A DNA stretch of 64,000 nt from Halodesulfovibrio marinisediminis DSM 17456 (GCF_900129975.1 NZ_FSRG01000007.1:155763-219762), one strand, 5' to 3'; counted from the stretch's first letter, positions 8,369-18,138 are shown. A program made the numbers and translations. The notes: a model not told the origin generated them from the letters alone.

Positions 8369-10126
8369 ATGCTAATTACCAGAAAAAAAGGTATGCGTTG
8401 CTTGCCTTTGCTTCTTCTTTTTCTTCTTCTCTCAGTTACGGATTCCTACGCCAACATTAGTCGGGATTATCAAACCGCGTTGAATCAATTTAGATCGCTT
8501 GTTAAAAACTCAAAACAAGCACGCTATCGTTCCAACTGGAAACGGTTGGAAGATAAATTTATCGCTATCTATCAAGCTAATCCTGACGGTTCCTATGCCC
8601 CTAAGGTGTTGTATTACATGGGACGTGTGAATGAGGAGCTGGCAAGGCGTTCCTACCTCCGTTCTGACTATCAGGCTGCGGTTGATTATTACAACCGATG
8701 TTCCAAGCGTTTTACCAGACACTCATGGACGGACGATGCTCTCTACAGGATGGCACGGGTACAGTATTACAACTTGAATCAGTCAGCTGAGGCCAGAAAG
8801 ACGTTAAATACTATTCTCAGCAAGTACCAGGCGGGGGATAAGTATAAGGAGGCATTGGCTCTCCATCGTAAGATTCTTTCGGAAGTTAGAGGGGGCACTA
8901 CGGCTTCAAAATCGCCTCAAAAGCATCAGCCAACATCACATACTACCACCACAGTAAGTAAGCCACGTAAGGCTTCTAATAAAGTTGCTCTCAAAGGGAT
9001 TCGCTTTACAAGCAGTAATGACTATACTCGGGTCGTTATTGATTTAAGTGGAGAAGCAAAGCATCAGTATAAGTTTTTAAATGCTGATCCTGTTCGAAAG
9101 TTGCCGTTCAGACTTTATATTGATTTGGATGGGACTGTGCCTTCTCAGGCGGTAAAGGATGAACTGAAAATTTATGACGGCATCTTACAGATGATCCGTG
9201 TTGGTAAGCCGGTTCCGGGAACCAGCAGGGTTGTGCTTGATTTTGAATCAGTACAAAAATATACCGTTTTTGCGTTGGAAAATCCGTATAGGGTAGTTGT
9301 GGACGTCTCTGCGCCGAAGGATGGGAACATGAGCCATCCGCCTGTTGATTTGTCCAGAAAGCCATCTGTGCAGAAGCCTAAGAAGCCATCCCGTACAGTT
9401 CCACCTTCACGTAAGATTCCTGATCTTATTGAACAGCTCGGGTTGACTGTAAAAACAGTTATGATTGATGCTGGTCATGGTGGTAAAGATCCAGGTGCAG
9501 CTAAAAACAGAATTCGCGAAAAAGATTATGTTCTTAATGTTGCGAAAATGCTGGGTAAAAAACTTAAGGCAAAAGGGTTCAACGTGTTGTATACACGTTC
9601 GTCAGATGTCTTTATCCCTCTGGAAGAACGTACTGCAAAAGCGAACGTGCAAAAGGTTGATTTGTTTGTTTCATTGCATATTAACGCAAGCAGGAAGTCG
9701 AGAGTAAATGGCATTGAGACATATTACTTGAACTTAGCACGTTCAAAAAGTGCACGCCGTATCGCAGCGCGTGAGAACGCTATCTCAGAAAAGCGCATCA
9801 GTGATTTGCAATTTATTTTGACAGACTTGATGCTCAATTCCAAGATGCAGGAATCTAAGGCTCTCGCAGAACTGGTACAGAAAAGTATGGTAAAAAAAGT
9901 ACGTGCCAAAGGCTGGAAGTCTAAGAGTAATGGAGTACGAAGTGCACCATTCTACGTTTTGATGGGGGCAAAAATGCCGTCCATTCTGGTAGAACTCGGG
10001 TATTGTTCAAACCCGACAGAAGCAAAACGTCTTCGTAATAATTCTTATTTGAATTTGCTGGCAGATGGTATTGCTGACGCATTAAGTACGTACAGAACTA
10101 ACTTGAAGAACTATGCAGCGATGTAG
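8369..10126 (+). CDS. N-acetylmuramoyl-L-alanine amidase (TPR-like, AMIN, Amidase_3)
   Basis: Periplasmic zinc amidase that cuts the bond between MurNAc and the peptide stem, typically at division. The ATG at 8369 (AGGA six bases before) is preferred over an upstream TTG; it gives a signal peptide with a long Leu run. Residues about 30-170 look like tetratricopeptide-type helices. An AMIN domain (about 205-315; RVVIDLSGEA) would bind peptidoglycan or target the septum. The catalytic Amidase_3 domain starts at DAGHGGKDPG (near 366), with the other zinc/catalytic residues in EKDYVLN, SLHINAS and VELGYCSN. About 585 residues, AmiC-like with an extra repeat region. Confidence 0.92.
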   Translation: MLITRKKGMRCLPLLLLFLLLSVTDSYANISRDYQTALNQFRSLVKNSKQARYRSNWKRLEDKFIAIYQANPDGSYAPKVLYYMGRVNEELARRSYLRSDYQAAVDYYNRCSKRFTRHSWTDDALYRMARVQYYNLNQSAEARKTLNTILSKYQAGDKYKEALALHRKILSEVRGGTTASKSPQKHQPTSHTTTTVSKPRKASNKVALKGIRFTSSNDYTRVVIDLSGEAKHQYKFLNADPVRKLPFRLYIDLDGTVPSQAVKDELKIYDGILQMIRVGKPVPGTSRVVLDFESVQKYTVFALENPYRVVVDVSAPKDGNMSHPPVDLSRKPSVQKPKKPSRTVPPSRKIPDLIEQLGLTVKTVMIDAGHGGKDPGAAKNRIREKDYVLNVAKMLGKKLKAKGFNVLYTRSSDVFIPLEERTAKANVQKVDLFVSLHINASRKSRVNGIETYYLNLARSKSARRIAARENAISEKRISDLQFILTDLMLNSKMQESKALAELVQKSMVKKVRAKGWKSKSNGVRSAPFYVLMGAKMPSILVELGYCSNPTEAKRLRNNSYLNLLADGIADALSTYRTNLKNYAAM

Positions 10127-10431
10127 CTGCCGTTAAATAATGCGGGGGATGGTCGATTTCTCACTGACAGCATATAGGTTTTATGTGTACTACTGATTTT
10201 CGTTAACATACTGCTATGTTATAAAATTATATTATTTCATACAATCAGTCACTTGAGAATGTAGTGGAAACCTCGTACTAGGCCTGTAGTTGCAGATTGG
10301 GGGGGCAGAAGTCTCAACTCCTTGACTGTGGAATTTGATAACGCTATCCACTCAATCTACTTGATAGTTTCTATCGATGGTTAAACGATTAACTTGTTAT
10401 TAAGTAACGAAATTTTTTTTAGGAGCATTCG
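10127..10431. other. intergenic gap before skp
   Basis: 305 bases with no gene. A possible promoter for the skp-lpx operon is TTGACT (10322-10327), 17 bases, TATCCA (10345-10350). A strong ribosome binding site (TTTAGGAGC) sits just before the skp ATG. Nothing else stands out. Confidence 0.4.
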
Positions 10432-10986
10432 ATGCGTAATATTCTTTTAGCGGTAGTGGCTTGTACTTTTCTTTTCGCTTCATCTGCGGTAGCTGCAAAA
10501 TACGGTGAAGTTGATTTTGGAGTCATCGCTAAAGATTCTGAACCAGCACTGGCAATTGCTAAGGCAATGAAGCAGACTTTTGGTGCTGAAGACAAGAAAC
10601 TTAAAGAAGATAAAGTTGCTTTTGAGGCAAAAGTAAAAGAGTTCCGTGTTCAGAGCCAGGCTCTTTCAGACGATGCTAAAAAAGCAAAAATCGAAGAACT
10701 CCGTAAAGAAGAGATGGGGCTTGCTCAGCGTCAGCAGCAGTTCGTACAGCGTGCTCGTGCTGCAGAACAGGCTGCTCTCCGTGACATGTCTGCCCTCATG
10801 CTTGAAGCTACCCGCGAATTTGGTAAGAAAAACGGTTACGAAATGATTATCGCTAAAGCACAGGGTGCTGTTTTGTACATTAAGAACCCTGTTGACGTAA
10901 CAAAGCAGGTAATGGTTGTAGTTAACCGTTTGTACCGTGCTAAGCTTGAAAAAATTAAAGCTTCACAGAAAAAAGATAAAAAATAA
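10432..10986 (+). CDS. skp: periplasmic chaperone Skp/OmpH family
   Basis: Holds unfolded outer-membrane proteins in the periplasm on their way to BamA. 184 residues: a Sec signal peptide (cleaved after AVAA, near 21), a small beta/alpha head, and long charged helices at about 45-115 rich in Lys, Glu and Gln (the tentacle arms), then the C-terminal part of the head. The length fits the family. AGGAGC precedes the ATG. It is the first gene of the run to lpxA and is 15 bases from lpxD, the usual skp-lpxD-fabZ-lpxA order. Confidence 0.88.
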   Translation: MRNILLAVVACTFLFASSAVAAKYGEVDFGVIAKDSEPALAIAKAMKQTFGAEDKKLKEDKVAFEAKVKEFRVQSQALSDDAKKAKIEELRKEEMGLAQRQQQFVQRARAAEQAALRDMSALMLEATREFGKKNGYEMIIAKAQGAVLYIKNPVDVTKQVMVVVNRLYRAKLEKIKASQKKDKK

Positions 10987-11001
10987 GGAATACGGTTAAG
11001 C

Positions 11002-12012
11002 ATGCTGCTTTCTACAATCGCACAACATCTTGGTCTTGAGTTTGCTGGTGAAGATCTTGAAATAACAGGTGTAAACACCCTTGAAGCTGCTCTGGAAACA
11101 GAACTTAGTTTTCTGGCTAATCCTAAGTATGCTTCAAAACTTGCAGAAACTAAAGCTGGTGCAGTTGTTTGTACTGCCGATCAGGCAGAGAATGTTCAGC
11201 GCGCGCTTATTAGTGAAAACCCGTATTTTGACTTTGCTCGTTGCGTTGCAATCTTTGCCAAGCCGCAAGGTGAAATGAAGGGCATTTCAGAACTGGCCTT
11301 TATTGATCCTACTGCTACAATTGCTGATGATGTAACCGTGTACCCACATGCTTTTATCGGTCCACGTGCTACAATCGGTTCCGGTACTGTTATTTTCCCG
11401 GGATGTTATATCGGAGAAGATTCCACTATCGGGGCTGACTGCATTTTGTATCCAAATGCTGTGCTTATGGCAGAAACAACTGTGGGCGATGACTGCATTA
11501 TTCATGCAGGTGTCGTGCTTGGTGGTGATGGATTTGGATTTGCTCCTACTGAACATGGAGTACAGAAAATTCCACAGATCGGTACCGTAACTATCGGTAA
11601 CGATGTCGAAATTGGTGCAAACACTACCATTGACCGCGCTGTACTTGGTTCCACAAGTGTGGGTGACGCAACAAAAATTGATAATCTTGTTATGCTCGGG
11701 CATAATGTAGAAATGGGCAGTAACTGCCTGATTGTGTCACAGGTAGGTATTTCCGGTTCCACAAAAATTGGTAACGGTGTTGTAATGGCAGGGCAGGCAG
11801 GCATTGCAGGCCACCTGAACATTGGCGACGGCGCAACTGTCGGACCAAAAACCGGAGTAGGAAAAGATATACCGGCTGGAGTAACAATGGCTGGTATGCC
11901 GGCGATGGAAAAGGGGATATTCATGCGTCATACAACTCTTTCTCCTAAAATTCCTGACCTGTTTAAACGAGTAAAACAGCTCGAAAAAGAAATCGAAGCG
12001 TTGAAAAAATAG
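11002..12012 (+). CDS. lpxD: UDP-3-O-acylglucosamine N-acyltransferase
   Basis: Adds the second acyl chain, on the 2-amino group, in lipid A synthesis using acyl-ACP. 336 residues: an N-terminal uridine-binding domain (about 1-100), a left-handed beta helix of hexapeptide repeats (about 100-300; for example [10 protein letters not shown] and IGDGATVGP), and a C-terminal helix ending in [12 protein letters not shown]. The catalytic-His segment [19 protein letters not shown] is typical of LpxD. It sits between skp and fabZ in the classic cluster. Confidence 0.95.
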   Translation: MLLSTIAQHLGLEFAGEDLEITGVNTLEAALETELSFLANPKYASKLAETKAGAVVCTADQAENVQRALISENPYFDFARCVAIFAKPQGEMKGISELAFIDPTATIADDVTVYPHAFIGPRATIGSGTVIFPGCYIGEDSTIGADCILYPNAVLMAETTVGDDCIIHAGVVLGGDGFGFAPTEHGVQKIPQIGTVTIGNDVEIGANTTIDRAVLGSTSVGDATKIDNLVMLGHNVEMGSNCLIVSQVGISGSTKIGNGVVMAGQAGIAGHLNIGDGATVGPKTGVGKDIPAGVTMAGMPAMEKGIFMRHTTLSPKIPDLFKRVKQLEKEIEALKK

Positions 12013-12024
12013 AGGTACACAACG

Positions 12025-12489
12025 ATGACTGCCACCGAACAAAACATTCTGGATATTCGTCAGATTCTTGATCTGCTTCCACATAGATACCCATTTTTAC
12101 TTGTAGACCGTGTTGTAGACTACACTCCGCTCGAGTCTATTGAAGCGTACAAAAACGTTACAATGAACGAGCCGTTCTTTCAGGGACACTTCCCTGGTAT
12201 TCCTGTAATGCCAGGTGTGCTTATTATGGAAGCTCTTGCTCAGGCAGGCGGACTTCTCGTGTTGAAAAGCACAGATATGCCGCTCGAAGACAAGTTATTC
12301 CTCTTTACAGGTATGGAAAAAGTTCGTTTCCGTAAGCCTGTGTACCCTGGTGATAAGCTTGAGCTTAAGTGTCGTCTTATTCGTCACAAGTTGAAATTGT
12401 GGAAAATGGAAGGCAAAGCATATGTTGATGGTGTGCTTGCTGCAGAAGCAGAAATGACAGCCGCTATCATGAATAAGGAGGATATGTAG
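12025..12489 (+). CDS. fabZ: 3-hydroxyacyl-ACP dehydratase FabZ
   Basis: Cytoplasmic hot-dog-fold dehydratase of fatty-acid elongation, making enoyl-ACP from 3-hydroxyacyl-ACP. The 154 residues carry LPHRYPFLLVDRV, the catalytic His in GHFPGIPVMPGVL (near 54) and the catalytic Glu in MEALAQAGG (near 68). It lies between lpxD and lpxA, where it competes with them for 3-hydroxyacyl-ACP. Its stop is one base before the lpxA GTG. Confidence 0.96.
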   Translation: MTATEQNILDIRQILDLLPHRYPFLLVDRVVDYTPLESIEAYKNVTMNEPFFQGHFPGIPVMPGVLIMEALAQAGGLLVLKSTDMPLEDKLFLFTGMEKVRFRKPVYPGDKLELKCRLIRHKLKLWKMEGKAYVDGVLAAEAEMTAAIMNKEDM

Positions 12490-12490
12490 C

Positions 12491-13282
12491 GTGGCTACTG
12501 AAATTCATCCTTCTGCCTTTGTTTCGCCAAAAGCGGAACTGGGAGAAGGGGTTGTCGTTGGACCTTGTGCCGTTATTGAAGATGATGTCATCATCGGTGA
12601 CGGAACAAAGATCGACGCTTTTGCATCTGTTAAGCAGCATACCCATATGGGTAAGAACAACCACGTCCATTCCTATGCGGCGGTTGGTGGTGTTCCGCAG
12701 GATCTCAAGTTCCACGGTGAAGTGAGCTGGTTAAAAATCGGCGATAACAACAGCATCCGTGAATTTGCGACTCTGCACCGCGGTACTGAAGATGGCGGTT
12801 TTGAAACTGTTATTGGCAGCAATAACCTCATGATGGCGTACACACACGTTGCGCATGATTGCTTCCTCGGTGACAGCATTATCATGTCAAACAATGCAAC
12901 CCTTGCTGGCCATGTAGAGGTTGGCGATAATGCGATTATTGCGGGACTGTCTGCTGTGCACCAGTTTGTACGTATCGGTAAGCATGCATTTGTTGGCGGT
13001 ATGTCAGGTATTGGTCAGGACTTACCTCCATACATGCTTGCTACTGGTAACCGCGCAGGCGTAAATGGTCCTAACTTAGTGGGACTGCGCCGCTTGAAAG
13101 CTTCCCGTGAAGTTATTCGTGCTCTTAAAAATGCATTTAAACTTATCTGGCATTCTTCAACACCTCGTAAAGAGGCTCTTGAACAGCTGGAATATGAATT
13201 TGGAAACTTCCCAGAGGTTCTCGAGTTTGTTGAGTTTGTGCGCAAGAGTGAGCGTGGTATTTTGCCCGCACATACCGATTAA
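12491..13282 (+). CDS. lpxA: UDP-N-acetylglucosamine O-acyltransferase
   Basis: First step of lipid A synthesis: transfers a 3-hydroxyacyl chain from ACP to UDP-GlcNAc. 263 residues with hexapeptide-repeat beta helix and the LpxA landmark HVAHDC (catalytic His) and the GNRAGVNGPNLVGLRR stretch. The start is a GTG one base after the fabZ stop, with AAGGAGG about ten bases upstream, inside the end of fabZ, so translation is probably coupled. Confidence 0.95.
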   Translation: MATEIHPSAFVSPKAELGEGVVVGPCAVIEDDVIIGDGTKIDAFASVKQHTHMGKNNHVHSYAAVGGVPQDLKFHGEVSWLKIGDNNSIREFATLHRGTEDGGFETVIGSNNLMMAYTHVAHDCFLGDSIIMSNNATLAGHVEVGDNAIIAGLSAVHQFVRIGKHAFVGGMSGIGQDLPPYMLATGNRAGVNGPNLVGLRRLKASREVIRALKNAFKLIWHSSTPRKEALEQLEYEFGNFPEVLEFVEFVRKSERGILPAHTD

Positions 13283-13305
13283 ACTGCACTGGTGAATCGA
13301 AATGC

Positions 13306-13339
13306 AAGGAAGGAAGGTGTAGTGCCTTCCTTCCTTTTT
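13306..13339 (+). terminator. terminator after lpxA
   Basis: 12-bp perfect stem AAGGAAGGAAGG / CCTTCCTTCCTT followed by T residues. It ends just before lpxI, so lpxI may have its own promoter or depend on readthrough. Confidence 0.85.
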
Positions 13340-13359
13340 AGTTTATGGAGCAGAAAAAA

Positions 13360-14196
13360 ATGGCAGCATTACAGGAGCGAATAGGAATTATTGCAGGTGC
13401 TGGGCAGTTTCCTGAGCTTGTAGCGCAAGGTGCCCGTGAAGAGGGGCTTTGCGTAGTAATGTGTGGTTTTGTTGGCCATACAGATCCGGAAATTGAGAAT
13501 CATGCAGATGTCTTTGAGATGTTGCATCTTGGTGCTCTTTCTAAGCTTATACAGTTTTTTAAGAAGAACGGCGTAACCCGCGTATGTTTTGCCGGTGCCA
13601 TTAATAAACCTAAGGCACTGGATGTGCGTCCGGATTTACGTGCGGCAAAAGTGCTTTTTAAGGTTCGTTCTAAGGGCGATGATGTGCTTCTGCGCGGTGT
13701 TCTTGATGAATTAGAGTCTGAAGGGCTGAAAATTGTTCAGGCTGCTGAACTTGTACCGAATCTACGCGGCCCTTCCGGTGTTCTTACAAAGAAAAAACTC
13801 ACTGATAAACAGCGTGAGACGCTGGCGTACGGTATTCCGATTGGTGAACAAATCGGTAGCATGGATATTGGGCAGTGCATTGTTGTTCGTGAACACATGG
13901 TTATTGCTGTAGAATGTCTTGAAGGTACTGATGCAACGATTAAGCGTGGTGCAGAGCTTGGCGGCAAGGGCTGTGTTGCCATTAAGTTGCTGAAGCCGAA
14001 TCAAGATGAACGTATCGATCTTCCTGCGCTTGGTTTAAACACTATTCAGAATTTAGTTGATGGCGGCTACAGTTGTCTCGCCTATTATGCTAATAAGACA
14101 CTTTTTTTCGACAAAGAAGCCGCGCTAGCACTTGCTAATGACCATAATATTGCCATCGTAGGTGTTGATGATGAATTTAAGAAGAGTTTGATTTAA
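13360..14196 (+). CDS. lpxI: UDP-2,3-diacylglucosamine pyrophosphatase LpxI
   Basis: Hydrolyses UDP-2,3-diacylglucosamine to lipid X, replacing LpxH in many bacteria. About 278 residues with the family start RIGIIAGAGQFP, the internal AGAINKPKALDVRPD and GEQIGSMDIGQC, and the C-terminal PALGLNTIQNLVDGG. The ATG at 13360 is chosen because GGAG at 13347-13350 is nine bases upstream; an in-frame ATG at 13345 lies against the preceding terminator with no ribosome site. It completes the lipid A set of this cluster. Confidence 0.92.
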   Translation: MAALQERIGIIAGAGQFPELVAQGAREEGLCVVMCGFVGHTDPEIENHADVFEMLHLGALSKLIQFFKKNGVTRVCFAGAINKPKALDVRPDLRAAKVLFKVRSKGDDVLLRGVLDELESEGLKIVQAAELVPNLRGPSGVLTKKKLTDKQRETLAYGIPIGEQIGSMDIGQCIVVREHMVIAVECLEGTDATIKRGAELGGKGCVAIKLLKPNQDERIDLPALGLNTIQNLVDGGYSCLAYYANKTLFFDKEAALALANDHNIAIVGVDDEFKKSLI

Positions 14197-14223
14197 ACAA
14201 AGTATACTCTTCCGGTTCCATGA

Positions 14224-14282
14224 CGGAATAGCCAATATACTGTATCATGTTTGTGAAGTGTATTGGTTGTTCCGTTTTTTAT
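14224..14282 (+). terminator. terminator after lpxI
   Basis: Seventeen-base arms at 14224-14240 and 14258-14274 pair along their length with G-T wobbles, followed by T6. Confidence 0.85.
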
Positions 14283-14362
14283 TTGCAATATAGTAGCTTA
14301 CGAGTAAACTATACCATATTCTAATAGTTGAGACTCATAACGTCATTATAGGAAGGTGCACT

Positions 14363-15166
14363 ATGTATTCAGTTAATACTATTTGGGACAATATAGATAA
14401 AGTACGTGGCAGTGGCCCAATCGTCCATAGCATTACGAACTATGTTGTCATGAATTCTACCGCGAATGCTCTTCTCAGTGCGGGTGCCTCGCCAATAATG
14501 GCTCATGCAAAAGAAGAACTGGAAGAATTGATAAAAATATCCGGCTCTCTTGTTATAAATATTGGGACGTTGAGTGCCGATTGGATTGAAAGTATGCGGC
14601 TTGCAGCATCTATCGCAGCAGCAAACTATAAACCGGTTGTGCTTGATCCTGTAGGTGCCGGTGCATCCACTTTGCGTACGGAAACCTCACTAACTCTTCT
14701 TGAAGAGGGTGCCGTGTCGCTGGTGCGGGGTAATGCTTCAGAAATTATGGCACTTGCAGGCGCAGATGTTGCCACACGAGGTGTTGATTCCTGTAAAGAC
14801 TCAAGTGAAGCAGAGATTAGTGCGAAAGCGCTAGCAAAAAAATATCGTTGTATAGTCGCTGTCTCCGGTTGCGTTGATGTAGTGACGGATGGCGAGACGG
14901 TTTATAACATAACTGGTGGAAGTGACTACATGCCTCTTGTTACCGGAATGGGATGTATTGCTACTGCAATCTGCGGTGCACATCTGGCAATCAGCGAAGA
15001 TAGTTTTGCGGCTGCGGTATCAGGAATGGGATGTATGGCGGCAGCTGGTGGACTTGCGGAAGTAGCATCAAACGGTCCTGGGACATTCTCTGTACAGTTT
15101 GTTGATGCGCTTCATAACGTGACTGAAAACGACATAAGCAGACTTGTCGAAGTGAGGGTTGTGTAA
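14363..15166 (+). CDS. thiM: hydroxyethylthiazole kinase
   Basis: Salvage enzyme that phosphorylates 4-methyl-5-(2-hydroxyethyl)thiazole. 267 residues with family motifs HSITNYVVMN near the N-terminus, VVLDPVGAGAS, VRGNASEIMALAG and the catalytic-Cys segment VTGMGC. AGGAAGG is nine bases before the ATG. It overlaps thiE by an ATG/TAATG arrangement, so the two make a thiazole-salvage and thiamine-phosphate operon. No TPP riboswitch conserved boxes are visible in the 160-base leader, which is unusual for thi genes. Confidence 0.95.
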   Translation: MYSVNTIWDNIDKVRGSGPIVHSITNYVVMNSTANALLSAGASPIMAHAKEELEELIKISGSLVINIGTLSADWIESMRLAASIAAANYKPVVLDPVGAGASTLRTETSLTLLEEGAVSLVRGNASEIMALAGADVATRGVDSCKDSSEAEISAKALAKKYRCIVAVSGCVDVVTDGETVYNITGGSDYMPLVTGMGCIATAICGAHLAISEDSFAAAVSGMGCMAAAGGLAEVASNGPGTFSVQFVDALHNVTENDISRLVEVRVV

Positions 15167-15795
15167 TGAGAGAAAGTGCAGACTTTTCACTTTATCTGGT
15201 AACAGATAGCAGCCGTTGTACTATGATGCCGCTTGAAGAAACCGTGGCCGCTGCTGTACGTGGTGGTGTGACTATGGTTCAGTTACGTGAAAAGACGTTG
15301 GAAACAAGAGAGTTTGTTGAGAGAGCTCGTCAGTTGCGTGCTTTGCTTGCTCCCTTGGAGATTCCGCTAATTATTAATGACCGTGTTGATATTGCTCTTG
15401 CCGTACGTGCAGATGGTGTGCACGTAGGGCAGACTGATATGCGTGTACAGGATGTCCGTGCACTAATTGGTGGCGAGGCCATTGTCGGTATAACAGTTGA
15501 AACACCAGAGCAGATTGAAGAGGCGAATGTTCTTGATGTTGACTACATTGGTATTTCACCTGTGTTTTCCACACCATCAATCCCACGTAATGTAAAACCG
15601 TGGCAGATTTCTGGAGTGAGAAAAGCACGCAGTATGACTACTCTCCCAATAGTTGGATTTGAAGGTATTACTACTGCAAATGCTGCAGATGTTATTGCGG
15701 CAGGAGCAGACGGGATTGCTGTTGTGTCTGCGATTTGTGGTGCCTTGTCTCCTAAAGATGCAGCTCAAGAACTGCGCAAAGCAGCCTTTGTGTAG
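15166..15795 (+). CDS. thiE: thiamine-phosphate synthase
   Basis: Joins HMP pyrophosphate and thiazole phosphate into thiamine phosphate. 209 residues, TIM barrel, with VQLREKTLETREF (pyrophosphate contact), LIINDRVDIALAVRADGVHVGQ-type substrate loop, GISPVFSTPS and a final phosphate loop VVSAI. The usual GGI near the end reads EGI here. It is translationally coupled to thiM. Confidence 0.95.
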   Translation: MRESADFSLYLVTDSSRCTMMPLEETVAAAVRGGVTMVQLREKTLETREFVERARQLRALLAPLEIPLIINDRVDIALAVRADGVHVGQTDMRVQDVRALIGGEAIVGITVETPEQIEEANVLDVDYIGISPVFSTPSIPRNVKPWQISGVRKARSMTTLPIVGFEGITTANAADVIAAGADGIAVVSAICGALSPKDAAQELRKAAFV

Positions 15796-15842
15796 AAGGC
15801 GTGGTAGTTGTTGGAACTATCTAGTGTTTTTGTGAGGGGTGT

Positions 15843-16157
15843 ATGAAGATTGCTGTGGCAGCGAGGAAAAGAAATGACGACTACATAGTCGAGCCTGTGT
15901 TTGGACGTGCAGATATGTTTGTGCTGGTTGAGCAGGAAGGTGATCAACGCGTTATCCAGGTTAATCCGTATAGGGACGACCCTGAAGCTGCAGGACGCAA
16001 GGTTGCTCAGTGGCTTATAAAAGAAGGCGTGACTGCTGTGCTGTGTGGTGATGTGGGCGCTAAGACCCGTTTTTATCTGAGTGAAGGCGGTGTTTTTTCG
16101 GGGATCGGATATGACGGAACTGTCGACGAAGCGCTGCAAAGGTATTTTGCTTCGTAG
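15843..16157 (+). CDS. NifX/NifB-like FeMo-cofactor-binding family protein
   Basis: A small (104-residue) single-domain protein of the dinitrogenase iron-molybdenum cofactor family: MKIAVAA start, FGRADMFVLVE, a central VAQWLIKEGVTAVLCGDVG and the GIGYDG-type C-terminus. In sulfate reducers such stand-alone proteins sit in Mo/Fe-S cofactor contexts or have no known role. There is no nitrogenase gene nearby, so a role in nitrogen fixation is not supported. It is 47 bases after thiE. Confidence 0.75.
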   Translation: MKIAVAARKRNDDYIVEPVFGRADMFVLVEQEGDQRVIQVNPYRDDPEAAGRKVAQWLIKEGVTAVLCGDVGAKTRFYLSEGGVFSGIGYDGTVDEALQRYFAS

Positions 16158-16193
16158 TGCTTGAAGAAGAGTTACTCATAATTTGTATGTAAG

Positions 16194-16230
16194 AGCGACC
16201 CATCGTATAGGCGATGAGTCGCTTTTTCTT
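16194..16230 (+). terminator. terminator after NifX-like gene
   Basis: AGCGACCCATCG / GCGATGAGTCGCT stem with one mismatch and a following T run. It lies between convergent genes. Confidence 0.8.
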
Positions 16231-16254
16231 TTCCTTGGGTAAGGCTGGGACGTC

Positions 16255-18117
16255 TTAAGGTGATAGTTTTTTTATCCCAAGTTTTTGCATCCGAGATCGT
16301 AATGTGGTTGGCTTAATCCCCAAAATTTCCGCAGCGCCACCATTGCCTTGTACTCGCCAGTTGGTGGCATCTAGCGCCTGAAGAATGTTTTCCCGTTGCA
16401 TAGCGGTCCATTCAGCTTCTGTAATAATATCCTGAGGACGAGGTGCGGAAGCTGGTGGCGTTGCCGTCGGTTGCGTAGATGAGTAGGCGTGCACATTCAT
16501 CTCTTTCGGCGGTGTGGCGTGGCTGTTATCTTGAATGTAAAACTCCATGCCTCCGCTGTGCGACATAATGACGGCACGCTCGACAACGTTTTGTAGTTCC
16601 CTGACGTTACCCGGCCAGTCGTATGCTTGTAGTTTTTCTACATGGTGTGGCTTTAAGCGCGGTGGGGTGACGTTCATCCGCTTTGCAGCAAGGCTGATAA
16701 AGTGACGTGTTAAAAGTGGAATGTCGTTACGGCGTTCCCTGAGTGGTGGTACATTGATCGGAAATACAGAAAGACGGAAATATAGGTCTTGTCTGAAACG
16801 ACCAGCAGCTACCTCTTTCGTGAGGTCTTTGTTTGTCGCGGCAACGATGCGCACGTTTACTTTTCGGGACCGGTCGTCACCGACTTGTTCAAAGGTACCT
16901 TCTTGCAGGACTCGAAGAAGTTTGCCTTGAAGTTCCAGCGGGATTTCCCCAACTTCGTCCAGAAAGAGTGTGCCACCGTCTGCCATTTGGAAACGTCCTA
17001 CCCTGTCACGGATTGCTCCGGTAAAAGAGCCTTTAACATGTCCGAAAAATTCGCTTTCAAAAAGTTCGTGTGGGATAGCAGAACAGTTTACGCGTACAAA
17101 AGCACTTTGACTACGGGTCGAACGGCTGTGAATGGCTTCTGCCAACAGTTCTTTACCGGTGCCGGACTCTCCAAGTAAAAGCACGCTTGCGTCTGTAGGT
17201 GACACAACATCGATTTGTTCCATGACACGGACAAGGGAATCGGAGTCTCCGATGAGCTTGTCATCGAGGCGTCTTTCCTGCACCACACGGCGTAGAAGTT
17301 CGTTTTCCAGCTCAAGTTCACCGCGCAGCTTTTGAATCTCTTCAAAAGCTACAGCGTTAACTAGTGCACGTGCGACGGTGTCCGCAAAAATTTTGTGCAT
17401 CTTTTGATGCATAGAATGCAGCTGAGCGAACGGTCCTATCATTGGGCGGTCGTAAAACGTTGATAAAATACCAAGGAATTCATCGTTGTACATTACAGGG
17501 AATGATGAGTAGGCGTAGTACCCTTCCTCAATAGCCCATTTAGGACGGTTCCAGTCTTCAGGTGAAGGACCGATGGAAGGAATGCCTTTTTGGCATGAAG
17601 CAAAAATAGGTTCTGTAACTGGAACAAGATCGAAGGTTCCAAGAGTATGATTCCAGTCAGATGGTGTACGGTCACCAATGCCAGAATATGCCACTAACTT
17701 CAACATGGAGTCAGCTGACGGATGTGGAGTGACAATGTCAGCCATCTTTTGTGTAGGTCGAAGCCAGAAAGCCCCCATGGTGACATGGGTGCCTTTGTAA
17801 CCGGTGCTTGCCCGTTCAATAATTTTTGATGGATCGCGTTCGTGTGCTACAGACAGCATCAAATCTAGAAATGGAGTGATGTCCAGCGATTTGAGTTTTG
17901 TTTGGAGTCTCTTATAGCTTTTAGGATGTTTTTGTTCCTGTCGTTCTTCCGGTGTAGCGGGTAGGGGAAAAGACTCCTGTTTGGCATCCTTAGGTAAAGG
18001 AAAGTCACTAATCGTGACATCACGTCCGGAAAACGTGGTGCTGAAAACTCGTTTTGAGGTTTTTTCAACACGCTGCGTGTCCGAATCGTCATGTAAGTTG
18101 TTGTTAGATGGTGCCAT
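16255..18117 (-). CDS. sigma-54-dependent transcriptional activator with GAF-like sensor
   Basis: 620 residues read from the ATG at 18117, which has GAGGGG seven bases upstream; a longer frame to 18162 has no better site. A GAF-like sensory region (about 55-230) is followed by the AAA+ activator domain with Walker A GESGTGKE, the sigma-54 contact loop GSFTGA (variant of GAFTGA), Walker B GGTLFLDEVGE and a C-terminal Fis-type helix-turn-helix (NGGAAEILGIKPTTLRSRM). FhlA/NorR-like layout: no receiver domain, so it should sense a small ligand or redox signal. Palindromes and a -24/-12 promoter lie directly upstream in divergent orientation. Confidence 0.9.
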   Translation of the reverse strand: MAPSNNNLHDDSDTQRVEKTSKRVFSTTFSGRDVTISDFPLPKDAKQESFPLPATPEERQEQKHPKSYKRLQTKLKSLDITPFLDLMLSVAHERDPSKIIERASTGYKGTHVTMGAFWLRPTQKMADIVTPHPSADSMLKLVAYSGIGDRTPSDWNHTLGTFDLVPVTEPIFASCQKGIPSIGPSPEDWNRPKWAIEEGYYAYSSFPVMYNDEFLGILSTFYDRPMIGPFAQLHSMHQKMHKIFADTVARALVNAVAFEEIQKLRGELELENELLRRVVQERRLDDKLIGDSDSLVRVMEQIDVVSPTDASVLLLGESGTGKELLAEAIHSRSTRSQSAFVRVNCSAIPHELFESEFFGHVKGSFTGAIRDRVGRFQMADGGTLFLDEVGEIPLELQGKLLRVLQEGTFEQVGDDRSRKVNVRIVAATNKDLTKEVAAGRFRQDLYFRLSVFPINVPPLRERRNDIPLLTRHFISLAAKRMNVTPPRLKPHHVEKLQAYDWPGNVRELQNVVERAVIMSHSGGMEFYIQDNSHATPPKEMNVHAYSSTQPTATPPASAPRPQDIITEAEWTAMQRENILQALDATNWRVQGNGGAAEILGIKPTTLRSRMQKLGIKKLSP

Positions 18118-18138
18118 TATTTCCCCTCGCTCCATTAT

